Shown piece by piece: positions 53,119 through 60,675 of a stretch of 64,000 bases of DNA. The DNA is from Duganella guangzhouensis (lineage in GTDB: Bacteria; Pseudomonadota; Gammaproteobacteria; Burkholderiales; Burkholderiaceae_D): assembly GCF_009674535.1 (NCBI RefSeq), contig NZ_WKJK01000002.1:248001-312000 (forward strand). The letters are read 5' to 3'. Made by a program: the position numbers and the translations under genes. Under the pieces are notes generated by a model. The model saw nothing but the letters and a program-made list of their open reading frames with translations. It made no database searches and was not told the origin of the DNA. Each line of letters opens with the position of its first letter. The stretch's first letter is position 1.

Positions 53119-54269
53119 CACAACGCACCGCCCGCGCTGCCCAGCACCGTGAATTGGCCGGCATTCGATACCTTGTGGGTCGGCTTGAGCGCGAACTTCG
53201 CTTCAGGATCAACCTCGTAGCGGTACAGCAGGCCGGTCTCGTTCAACCCGAACAGCAGTGGCGACTCCTGGTCCAGCAGCACCAGCGACTTGACCGGTTC
53301 CACCACCGAGCGATACAGCACCTTCTGCCGCTTCAGGTCCACCGCCCACACTTCCTTGGCCGCGTCCTTGTGGCTGCCCTCGCGCGCATCGGGATGCATG
53401 GCGACGAACAGCACCTGATGCTGCGGGCTATACGCCATCAGCTGCACGCCGCCCGGCGCCCAGTTGCCGGCCACGCCGGTAGCCAACGCAAAGCGCGACT
53501 CCAGCACCGCCTTGCTGGCTGCATCGCTGACGCGCAGCACATTGCCGTTAAAGCTCAGGAACAGCCAGCTGCTGCCGGCGCGCAGCGCGGTTGGATACAC
53601 CGGATCGGTATCCGTATCGAAGAACTTCGCGCTTCGCACCGGCGCCGAGTGCTGCCCGGCCGCCGTATACTCGTAGCTGGCCAGCGTGCCATCGCCGCAC
53701 AGGGTGGAAAAGCGATGTCCGGACGGCGCGGCATACACACCGAAGCAGCCCGGCGTCGGCACTTCATCGATCACCTTGCCCGCCTTCAGATCCACCACGC
53801 TGACCGAAGTCGCCGGCGTGGCGTTCTGCACCAGGATGAACTGTTCGTCGTCGCTGAGCGCCAGCATATTCGCCTGTGCACCACCGTGGACTGACTTTTC
53901 GGATAAAGCGATCTCGCGCCGGACGGTCTGCGTGGCCAGGTCGAACTCCTCCAGCACCACCTCCTCCGGCCCCCACATGATGCGCTTGGCGTAGACTGAC
54001 ATGCCATACGCGGTGCGCTTGTCCTTGCTGACGGTGTACTGCGCCTCCAGCCCCATGCTGACCGAACCCTTGTTGGATAAATCGTCCGCCGACAACGTCG
54101 TCAGCCGGCTGGCGCCGGACCAGCCCTGGTCCAGCACCAGCAGATTCGGACCGGGCTTGATGCGCGCCTCCACCGTGACCGACTCCGGCTTGAATGCATC
54201 CGCCGCATCGGCCACACCCGCGATGGCGCACAGCGCCAACAGCGGTCCCCATACCTTGCCAACTACCAT
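53118..54269 (-). CDS. mauB: Amine dehydrogenase large subunit
   Basis: The 383-residue heavy chain has a signal peptide (MVVGKVWGPLLALCAIAGVA, cleavage near DAADA) and the seven-bladed propeller of methylamine/aromatic amine dehydrogenases, with repeats such as EEVVLEEFDLATQTVRREI, FGVYAAPSGHRFSTLCGDG and HQVLFVAMHPDAREGSHKDA. It forms an alpha2beta2 periplasmic enzyme with MauA and shapes the amine pocket. ATG 54269 has GGGAG seven bases before it, better than an upstream TTG. It follows a TonB receptor gene by 45 bases. Confidence 0.9.
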   Translation of the reverse strand: MVVGKVWGPLLALCAIAGVADAADAFKPESVTVEARIKPGPNLLVLDQGWSGASRLTTLSADDLSNKGSVSMGLEAQYTVSKDKRTAYGMSVYAKRIMWGPEEVVLEEFDLATQTVRREIALSEKSVHGGAQANMLALSDDEQFILVQNATPATSVSVVDLKAGKVIDEVPTPGCFGVYAAPSGHRFSTLCGDGTLASYEYTAAGQHSAPVRSAKFFDTDTDPVYPTALRAGSSWLFLSFNGNVLRVSDAASKAVLESRFALATGVAGNWAPGGVQLMAYSPQHQVLFVAMHPDAREGSHKDAAKEVWAVDLKRQKVLYRSVVEPVKSLVLLDQESPLLFGLNETGLLYRYEVDPEAKFALKPTHKVSNAGQFTVLGSAGGAL

Positions 54270-54314
54270 AAATAATCTCCCGAGGTGTTTCACTGAATCG
54301 AGCAAACTCCATGC

Positions 54315-56636
54315 CTAGAACTTGGTGGCCAGGCTGACGCCTATGCTGCGTGGCGTGAGTCGATAACCCTGCACAATCGACGCCACCTGCGGATGCTGGA
54401 TGATGGTCTTGGTGTCAAACGCGTTCTTGACGAAAGCGGTGAACGTATAAGCCCCCATGGTCAGGCCGGTGCTGAAATCGTTGGTGTGATAGCCCGGACG
54501 TTCATAGTCGGTCTGGTCCGGATCGAGCGTGCCGCGACTGGAACCCACCCACTGCATGCCGCCCATGACAAATGCCGGCATATCCCATGCCGAGAAGTTG
54601 TAAGTAGCGTTCAACGCGGCGTTATAGTTGGGCACACCCTGGATGCGCGCACCGGCCACCGCCCCCACCACGCCATTGGCGATGCCGCTGTCGTCACTCA
54701 GCACCGCCTTGACGTAGCCGGCCGACAGACTTAGCGTCAGGCCCGGCATCGGCTTGGCCTTGATGTCGAATTCGAAGCCCTTGGTGGTGGCATTGCCGGC
54801 ATTGGCGTTGTAGGTGTAGCCGCAGTTCGGCATATACACCGCTTGCTGGATGTTCTTCCACTTGACGTAAAACACGTCGGCATTCAGCGAGACGTGATTG
54901 TTAAGGAAGCGCGACTTGCTGCCCACTTCATAGCTCCACAAGCTATCCGGGGCATACGCGATCGGCGCGTCCGTCAGCCCCTGATCTTGCAGATCGCCGG
55001 CGCAGGTCACCGAGGGCACGTAGACATTGGCGCCGCCCAGGCGGAAGCCTTTGGACACACTGGTGTAAACAGTGTTGGCGGGATCGACTTCCCACGTCAG
55101 CGCATACTTGGGCGTGAAGGCATGGGCCGAAATATCCGCGCTGCTGTTGTCGCCCGGGCCGGCGCCGTAGTTGCTGTTGATCTGGGACAGCGTGGATTTC
55201 GCCTTCAGATAGCGCGCGCCGAACGTGGCGTGCACGGTGGGCGAGAAGTAGTAATTCAACTCGCCAAACACCGATCCCTGCTTCTCGCGATAATGGAAGA
55301 TGCCCGCGTAGACGCTATCGTGCGGGAATTGGCCTGGCGCGGCGTCGGGCAGCAGCGTGGGGTCGGCGATATCGAAACCAAACGAGGCAAAGGTGGCGGT
55401 GATGCCAGGGATGGGATCATCCTCGGTGATATTGGTGTGCTGATTGGAGAAGTAAGTGCCGACCAACCAGGTCCACGGCGAGACCTTCTCGTCATACGGA
55501 TGCGAGGCCACGCGGAACTCCTGCGCTACCTGGCGCACCTGATTATTCAGGTACACCACCGACGGCAGCGCCACCACCGCATCAATCAGCGCCTGCGGCG
55601 CTTTACCGCCATTTTCAATCGACGTCAGGTCGCTGGACATCGCATAGCTGCTGTACTCCGAGCCGTTTTGCTGGCGATCGAACTTGCGTTCGAAGTAGCT
55701 GGTGGTGGAGGTCAGATCGGCGCCACCCATGTCCCAGTTGATGGTGACGCTGGGCGTCAGCAGCTTGTCGATCGACGGCTCGCGCACCACCTTGCGCGCC
55801 TGGTACAACGGCATGTCGAGATTGAAGGCGTCGATATCCTTGGCATCGACACGCTGGAAATAGACCGATGGCGAAATCGTCAGCGTGCGCGTTGGCTTCC
55901 ACTTCAACGCGGCGCGCAATTCCTGGTCGCTCATCTGATTGATATTACGGGCCAGCAGATTGCCGTCGTTGTCCACCTGGTTGATATAGCCGCCCGTGTG
56001 CTGCGCCTGCACGCCAATGCGCAGCGCCAGTTCATCGGGGATCAGCGGGAAATTGCCGATCACATTGCCCGAGTAGCTGGGGCTACCGCCCTTGGTATTC
56101 GAGGCTTCGGTGTAGGTGCTGAATTCACGTTCCTTCAGATCCGGTTCGACCGGCACGAACTTGATGGTGCCGCCCATGGAACTGGCGCCGTACAAGGTCG
56201 CCTGCGGACCGCGCAGCACTTCGACCCGATCGATATCGAAGAAGCGCGGCTCGATATTCCCCATCGTGTAAACGTTACCCACCGTGATCGGCGTCTCACC
56301 CAGATACATGCCCACCGTGGCCGCACCGGCGGTCGAGCTGATGCCGCGAATTTCGATATTCGACGTGCCCGGCCCCGCACCGCCGTTGCCGCTGGCGGCA
56401 GTGAAGGAGATGTTCGGCACCACCCGAGTGAGGTCGGTAATATCGTTGACGTGTTCTGCTTGCAGTTGCGCGCCGGTGACGGCGGTAATGCTCATCGCCA
56501 CCTTGGCGGGATCCTCTTTGCGCTTTTGCGCGGTGACCTTCACCACTTCAATTTCATCGGACTGCTGCTGTGCCCAAGATGGGGCACTGAAAGCCGCCAG
56601 TGCAGCGCTGGCGACCAATTTACGTCGAACATCCAT
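54315..56636 (-). CDS. TonB-dependent receptor heading the amine dehydrogenase operon
   Basis: The 773-residue receptor has a signal peptide (MDVRRKLVASAALAAFSAPS, cleavage at SWAQQ), TonB box-like EIEVVKVTAQKRKE, a plug (DLTRVVPNISFTAAS, IEIRGISSTAGAATVGMYLG, EVLRGPQATLYGASSMGGTI) and a barrel ending IGVSLATKF with terminal Phe. It is in the sucrose/maltodextrin-like and BtuB-unlike receptor class often paired with catabolic genes. Being first in the same-strand series with mauBEDA, it may import a bulky amine-bearing substrate. AAGGAGAGAAG precedes ATG 56636; the 134-bp region upstream shows no clear operator. Confidence 0.9.
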   Translation of the reverse strand: MDVRRKLVASAALAAFSAPSWAQQQSDEIEVVKVTAQKRKEDPAKVAMSITAVTGAQLQAEHVNDITDLTRVVPNISFTAASGNGGAGPGTSNIEIRGISSTAGAATVGMYLGETPITVGNVYTMGNIEPRFFDIDRVEVLRGPQATLYGASSMGGTIKFVPVEPDLKEREFSTYTEASNTKGGSPSYSGNVIGNFPLIPDELALRIGVQAQHTGGYINQVDNDGNLLARNINQMSDQELRAALKWKPTRTLTISPSVYFQRVDAKDIDAFNLDMPLYQARKVVREPSIDKLLTPSVTINWDMGGADLTSTTSYFERKFDRQQNGSEYSSYAMSSDLTSIENGGKAPQALIDAVVALPSVVYLNNQVRQVAQEFRVASHPYDEKVSPWTWLVGTYFSNQHTNITEDDPIPGITATFASFGFDIADPTLLPDAAPGQFPHDSVYAGIFHYREKQGSVFGELNYYFSPTVHATFGARYLKAKSTLSQINSNYGAGPGDNSSADISAHAFTPKYALTWEVDPANTVYTSVSKGFRLGGANVYVPSVTCAGDLQDQGLTDAPIAYAPDSLWSYEVGSKSRFLNNHVSLNADVFYVKWKNIQQAVYMPNCGYTYNANAGNATTKGFEFDIKAKPMPGLTLSLSAGYVKAVLSDDSGIANGVVGAVAGARIQGVPNYNAALNATYNFSAWDMPAFVMGGMQWVGSSRGTLDPDQTDYERPGYHTNDFSTGLTMGAYTFTAFVKNAFDTKTIIQHPQVASIVQGYRLTPRSIGVSLATKF

Positions 56637-56770
56637 ATAACTTCTCTCCTTGGTGCCCCAAAAGGAGACGTTCGGGGCTAGTTGATTAAGTTAACCATGC
56701 TGCAAGGAGATGCTCTGCAATAAGCTTGCCAGAAAAATAAAGTTAGGTCGGATATAAGTAGTTGAATAAA

Positions 56771-57286
56771 TTAGTGAATTACGATGGGCGGGAAGTGGCG
56801 TTGCCAGAATGAGAGGGGGATTGCGGTTTCCGGTGTATGGCCAAGTGCGGTACAGGCGCGTTGGTAGCAGCGCTCCATCAGCGCCGGATGCGCCGCTGGC
56901 TCCCCTGCTTCGATTTCATTACAGCGCGCGGCCCAACGCGCGACATCGGCTTCAGTGAAGTCGCGCTGCCCGGCTAACTCGATATCGCGCTCCAGCAAAG
57001 CCCACTCCGAATTCCGCTTTGCGCTGTCGCGAGCCTTGGCGCCAAAGCCGAACACCAGCGACGCCGCTGTGCTGGTTGTAATGGCTGCGGCACACCACTG
57101 CACCAGCTCGGCATCCGCGATTTTTGAAAAGGCCAGCGATCCGCCCAAGATGGCAATCACCTTGATGACCCCTTCGCGCGTCTCAAAGATCCGCTGCCGC
57201 TCCTGATAGTAAATGCGATTCATCAACGCACGCAGCTGAATGGCTGAGCGACGACTCCAAAGATATCCAAGTTCGTCATCTGACAT
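56771..57286 (-). CDS. Two-TM protein resembling SLATT-type membrane modules
   Basis: The 171-residue protein has an N-terminal helix (LWSRRSAIQLRALMNRIYYQ, about 8-27), two hydrophobic segments (about 40-58 and 63-82, the second ending LVFGFGAKARDS) and a cytosolic helical tail. The pattern of an Arg-rich helix before a TM hairpin and a charged helix after it recalls SLATT domains, which serve as pore-forming effectors in nucleotide-signalling conflict systems; this is a resemblance, not an assignment. ATG 57286 is used; an in-frame TTG at 57322 is a weaker option. Lies between mau genes and hicAB. Confidence 0.55.
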   Translation of the reverse strand: MSDDELGYLWSRRSAIQLRALMNRIYYQERQRIFETREGVIKVIAILGGSLAFSKIADAELVQWCAAAITTSTAASLVFGFGAKARDSAKRNSEWALLERDIELAGQRDFTEADVARWAARCNEIEAGEPAAHPALMERCYQRACTALGHTPETAIPLSFWQRHFPPIVIH

Positions 57287-57570
57287 AGCTAGCTCTTCGG
57301 AGGTGGAGGCGGCCTTAATCAAGCCGGTACAGACACGTTTAGACCTTGCGAATGCAGATTGAATTCCGAGTCCCTTACGATCAGCGTAGTTGAGCTAGGT
57401 CATCAGGCATTTCACCTCTTCAGATACGCTCACCGAACTTTGAATAATTAGGAAGCTTTGCATTCTCTTCAGCCATGAATGATCCTTTGATTCCTTCCCC
57501 GATTTCATAAATTTGCTTGCGCATCCACTTGCCACTGTAATCAATTTTGGATACATTATTAGGATATGGG

Positions 57571-57747
57571 ATGAAGCAGAGTGAGTTTGTGAAATGGCTA
57601 AAGCAGTTTGGCGCGACTTTCGAGGATGGCGCCAAACATGTGAAAGTCAAACTGAACGGCAAAACAAGCTTCTTGCCGCGACATCCTGCGAAGGAACTGA
57701 GAACCGGACTGGTCGAGGCAGTAAAAAAGCAACTTAATCTGAAGTGA
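57571..57747 (+). CDS. hicA: HicA family toxin
   Basis: The 58-residue double-stranded RNA-binding-fold mRNA interferase has the family pattern: KWLKQFGATFEDGAKHVKVK with catalytic His23, then LPRHPAKELRTGLVEAVKKQL. It cuts mRNA when free of HicB. ATG 57571 is preceded by AGGA at six bases; a TTG eight codons earlier is not supported. hicB follows after 38 bases with its own Shine-Dalgarno. Length is normal for HicA. Confidence 0.9.
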   Translation: MKQSEFVKWLKQFGATFEDGAKHVKVKLNGKTSFLPRHPAKELRTGLVEAVKKQLNLK

Positions 57748-57785
57748 GCCCATCGACGCAGCCATAGATACCGAAGGAGAAAAGC

Positions 57786-58199
57786 TTGAAATATCCAGCA
57801 ACCTTTACTCCCGAGGACGGCGGGTTCGTTGTCACCTTTCGCGACATCCCGGAGGCAATCACCCAAGGCGACGATGAACAAGAGGCTTTTGAGATGGCCA
57901 AGGATGTCTTGCTCGCCGCAATGGAGGTCTACTTCGAGGAAAAGCGCAAGGTTCCCACACCGTCGGCCACGCGCCCCAAGGAACGCCCAATTCCACTGCC
58001 AGCGAGTGTCGTTGCCAAGATCTTGCTGTTGAATGAAATGCTCGATCAACAGGTGATCCCGTCCGAGCTGGCGCGCCGCATGGATACGACTCGACAGGAA
58101 GTTAATCGCCTGATCGATCTCAAGCACACTACCCGTATCGATCGCATCGAGGACGCCATGTCAGCGCTGGGCAAACAGCTTGAGCTCTCCGTGGCCTAA
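57786..58199 (+). CDS. hicB: HicB family antitoxin
   Basis: The 137-residue antitoxin has the HicB partial RNase H-like domain (KYPATFTPEDGGFVVTFRDI, EAITQGDDEQEAFEMAKDVL) and a C-terminal helix-turn-helix (ELARRMDTTRQEVNRLIDLK) that binds its own promoter. The start is TTG at 57786, supported by AAGGAGA six bases before and by alignment of the N-terminus; no ATG fits. With hicA it forms a type II toxin-antitoxin pair, on the chromosome side of the tRNA-Pro junction. Confidence 0.92.
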   Translation: MKYPATFTPEDGGFVVTFRDIPEAITQGDDEQEAFEMAKDVLLAAMEVYFEEKRKVPTPSATRPKERPIPLPASVVAKILLLNEMLDQQVIPSELARRMDTTRQEVNRLIDLKHTTRIDRIEDAMSALGKQLELSVA

Positions 58200-58320
58200 A
58201 CTTCCCACCGTCGAAAATGACCACCTAGGTCGTCAATGGTAGTTTCTGGAATTTTTTTCACTACCGTCCCCACGATATACTGCTTTAATATCGATACCAA
58301 TAAGGCATGGTGAGTAGCAG

Positions 58321-58509
58321 ATGGAATTATCGACTGAGGTGGCTATTGGCAGCCTGATTGCTTCAGTGCTGTCGATGCTGGTTGCCGGCACAACCGCTTG
58401 GCTAACGCTATGGCAGCGTGGCACGGTAAAAGTAGTGCGTCCGAGCGTCTCACCCGTAAAGGCGACTACAAAAACAAAGGCCAATCTGATGATTGGCCTA
58501 AGTCTTTGA
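58321..58509 (+). CDS. Possible small membrane protein
   Basis: A 62-codon frame whose first 33 residues form a hydrophobic helix (VAIGSLIASVLSMLVAGTTA then WLTLWQRG), followed by a basic tail. The last ten codons overlap the inverted repeat at 58478-58499, a tRNA terminator, so the tail is probably not under protein-level selection. It may be a truncated gene. A GTG-rich start region (GGTGAGTAGCAG) gives a weak ribosome site. Low confidence. Confidence 0.35.
   Translation: MELSTEVAIGSLIASVLSMLVAGTTAWLTLWQRGTVKVVRPSVSPVKATTKTKANLMIGLSL
58468..58499 (-). terminator. Intrinsic terminator downstream of the tRNA-Pro 3' end
   Basis: On the minus strand AGGCCAATC, loop ATCA, GATTGGCCT is followed by TTGTTTTTGT. 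It lies 22 bases beyond the CCA end of the tRNA-Pro fragment, where a tRNA transcript would stop. This suggests the left flank is native chromosome. Confidence 0.75.
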
Positions 58510-58520
58510 TTTGATTGTGT

Positions 58521-58554
58521 TGGTCGGGGCGAGAGGATTCGAACCTCCGCCCCC
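58521..58554 (-). other. 3' fragment of a tRNA-Pro gene (attachment site, element boundary)
   Basis: On the minus strand GGGGGC leads into the T arm GGAGGTTCGAATCCTCT, then CGCCCCG, discriminator A and CCA (58521-58523). The 5' half (acceptor CGGGGCG, D arm, anticodon arm) is missing; sequence beyond 58554 does not fold as tRNA. Identity as Pro is from recall of T-arm and acceptor sequence. It is the duplicated end left by an integrase that targets this tRNA; the intact copy is expected beyond the right edge. Confidence 0.75.
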
Positions 58555-58692
58555 GTGCACTCCATGGGATCAATGATGCATTTCAGCAAGTTTCACACGA
58601 TGCCATACTGAGTTTTTTTCCATTTAAAATCATCGACTTGTGAAATAATTTGTTCCAGCGGGTTCCAGACGATACACTGCGAGTTCACGAAC

Positions 58693-58716
58693 TTGTAGGG
58701 GTAATTGTAGGGGTAA
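58693..58716. repeat. Tandem 12-bp direct repeat before the integrase
   Basis: TTGTAGGGGTAA occurs twice head to tail at 58693-58704 and 58705-58716, between the tRNA fragment and the integrase. Short direct repeats here often serve as arm-type sites for integrase or excisionase; that role is inferred. Just upstream GTTCCAG is also repeated (58653 and 58661 area). Confidence 0.55.
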
Positions 58717-58807
58717 ATTTTCATTACCTCCGACCCTGTATAAAAAAGAATGCCAAAACTAACACAGCGGGGACTAGAAGCAATCACTCCGGCTCAAGCC
58801 GGGGTCG

Positions 58808-60289
58808 GTGGTACGGGAAGATGGGAATCTCTTCGGGCGGGTGCGCACGAAGGGCGAAAGTACCGTCGCGATTTCATTCTACTACCGCTTCCGATTCAAC
58901 GGAAAGCTCAAGGATTTTTCTTGTAGCACCTGGCCGGCCGACAGCCTCGTATCGATAAGGTCGGCGCGCGATGCTGCGCGCGACAAGGCGGCGGCGGTGA
59001 TAAACCCGGCGGTGGAGAAAAAGCTGGCTCGCCACGAGATGCAGCAGGAGGCGGCGCAAAAGCTCGCCGAGATCGAGGCGAAGCGCGCGCAAGACCTGAC
59101 CGTGAGTGATATGTTCGAAGAGTGGGTCCGCGACGGCGTCCGCCGCAAGGATGGCAACGCCATGCTGCTCCGGATGTTCAAGGCCGACGTGCTGCCGGTA
59201 GTCGGCGCCATCGCCGTCAAGGACTTGACCGAGCATGATCTGCGCGCGGCGCTGCGTAAGATGGTCGATCGTGGTGTGAACCGGTCGGCCGTGATGACCT
59301 ATGCCAACCTGGTGCAGATGTTCGCCTGGGCCCACAAGCGGCAGCCGTGGCGCAAGCTGATGATTGAGGGCGACCCGATGGAGCTGATCGAGATCGACAA
59401 GATCCCCCCCGACTACGACATGGACAACTATCGCGACCGCGTGCTGGCGCCGGACGAGATCCGCGAGCTGCGCGACCTGATGGTGAAGATGCAGGAGGAG
59501 TACGACGCGGCGCCGAACAAGCGCGTGGCGCCGCAGCCGCTGGAACAAGCCACGCAGCGCGGCATCTGGATCATGCTGTCGACGCTGTGCCGGGTCGGCG
59601 AAATGTCCATGGCCAGGTGGGAGCACGTCGACCTAGACGCCGGCGAGTGGTTCATCCCGAAGGCCAACTTGAAAGACAACGTGGCCAACCTGACGGTCTA
59701 CCTCTCACCTTTTTCGCTGGAGCAGTTCAAAGCACTGCGTGCCGCCACAGGTCACACCGAGTGGTGCTTCCCGAATCGCGGTGCCGCCGGCCACCTCGAC
59801 GTCAAGTCGATCAGCAAGCAGCTGGGCGACCGCCAGGTGATGTTCAAGAAAGCAAAGGATGGCGGCGCGCGCGTCCTGAAGGGGCGCCGCAACGACAATA
59901 CGCTGGTGCTTGCCGGCGGCGCCAACGGCACTTGGACGCCTCACGACCTGCGCCGCACCGGCGCGACAATGATGCAGCAGCTGGGTATATCGCTCGATAT
60001 TATCGACCGCTGCCAAAATCATGTCCTACAGGGCAGCAAGGTCCGGCGGCACTACATACACCACGACTACGCTGAGGAAAAACGGTCCGCTTGGACGGCG
60101 CTAGGAAAGCGCCTATCTGAGATCGCCATGAAGTGGATTAAGCTGGATCGGTACTTAGAAATTTCAGGCGATACGATGGATGCTGTGCAGGCGAGGCGAA
60201 AAAAACGGCAAATGGTTCGATGGACAAGAATGCAAGTTTGTCGATGGTCACCTGTGGGTCAACCAGCAAGCGGTGGAACGATGGATTGA
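58808..60289 (+). CDS. Tyrosine recombinase/integrase, probable N-terminal frameshift, reads into excisionase
   Basis: The frame encodes a phage-type integrase with catalytic Arg in TLCRVGEMSMARW (about 263), His-x-x-Arg in HDLRRTGATMM, His in CQNHVLQ and Tyr in RRHYIHHDY (about 418). GTG 58808 is the first start in this frame, but a plausible N-terminus (ATG 58750, PKLTQRGLEAITPAQAG) lies in another frame. Dropping one G from the GGGG at 58801-58804 joins them as QAGSVVREDGNLFG. At the 3' end no stop separates it from the excisionase start at 60128 (residue 441). Function depends on whether the shift is real. Confidence 0.75.
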   Translation: MVREDGNLFGRVRTKGESTVAISFYYRFRFNGKLKDFSCSTWPADSLVSIRSARDAARDKAAAVINPAVEKKLARHEMQQEAAQKLAEIEAKRAQDLTVSDMFEEWVRDGVRRKDGNAMLLRMFKADVLPVVGAIAVKDLTEHDLRAALRKMVDRGVNRSAVMTYANLVQMFAWAHKRQPWRKLMIEGDPMELIEIDKIPPDYDMDNYRDRVLAPDEIRELRDLMVKMQEEYDAAPNKRVAPQPLEQATQRGIWIMLSTLCRVGEMSMARWEHVDLDAGEWFIPKANLKDNVANLTVYLSPFSLEQFKALRAATGHTEWCFPNRGAAGHLDVKSISKQLGDRQVMFKKAKDGGARVLKGRRNDNTLVLAGGANGTWTPHDLRRTGATMMQQLGISLDIIDRCQNHVLQGSKVRRHYIHHDYAEEKRSAWTALGKRLSEIAMKWIKLDRYLEISGDTMDAVQARRKKRQMVRWTRMQVCRWSPVGQPASGGTMD

Positions 60290-60299
60290 AGCCTGGTAA
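60128..60299 (+). pseudogene. Excisionase, +1 frameshift in an A7 run
   Basis: ATG 60128 begins KWIKLDRYLEISGDTMDAV with the helix-turn-helix of putative excisionases, then the frame breaks at seven A (60199-60205). With six A it would continue ARRKNGKWFDGQECK and end LWVNQQAVERWIEAW at TAA 60297, a normal excisionase of about 56 residues. The present frame instead runs to 60289 with unrelated sequence. Either a pseudogene, a base-call error, or slippage at the A run restores it. Confidence 0.7.
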
Positions 60300-60338
60300 G
60301 GCAAGTGAGTACTGGCTGCGCAACTCGACGCAGTTGAT

Positions 60339-60561
60339 GTGCCACTGCTGAGTGTTGGAGTGCACACCGCCGACTACCCGCTGATGCGCCGCTTCCATAA
60401 AACGGGCGACGAGAAGCGAGCGCTGGTGATCCTGCCGCACGCGGAATGGGACGACTGGCTGAAGTGCGACCATACCGAATACGCGTGGCTTCCTGCGGCA
60501 CTACCCTGTCGAGGTGTTCCGGTCCGGACAATTGGCAGTGATTACGCCAGCGCCTACATGA
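60339..60561 (+). pseudogene. Fragment of an SRAP (YedK/HMCES-like) peptidase gene
   Basis: The frame shows DYPLMRRFHKTGDEKRALVI and LPHAEWDDWLKCDHTEYA, the C-terminal quarter of SOS response-associated peptidases of the phage-borne type. After EYA (about 60485) a one-base shift is needed to continue RGFLRHYPVEVF. The N-terminal catalytic Cys region is absent. It is a remnant only. Such genes commonly lie near integrases. Confidence 0.6.
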
Positions 60562-60675
60562 AAGCGGGCGCCAGACCAAGGTGCTGGCGGCCCTTGTCGT
60601 TGTTACATTCGAATAGTTTTTGATGCTTTTGATTGGGATAGAATTTAGTAATTAATTTCAAATTACCTGCGCCCC

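Noticed and set aside
57420..58127. A 235-codon minus-strand frame covering hicA and part of hicB
   Set aside because: It runs antisense to two well-supported toxin-antitoxin genes with good ribosome sites. Only its last 42 codons lie outside them and are reported separately.
58521..58620. Complete tRNA gene at the element boundary
   Set aside because: Upstream of the T arm the minus-strand sequence has no anticodon arm, D arm or 5' acceptor strand matching CGCCCCG, so only a 3' fragment is present.
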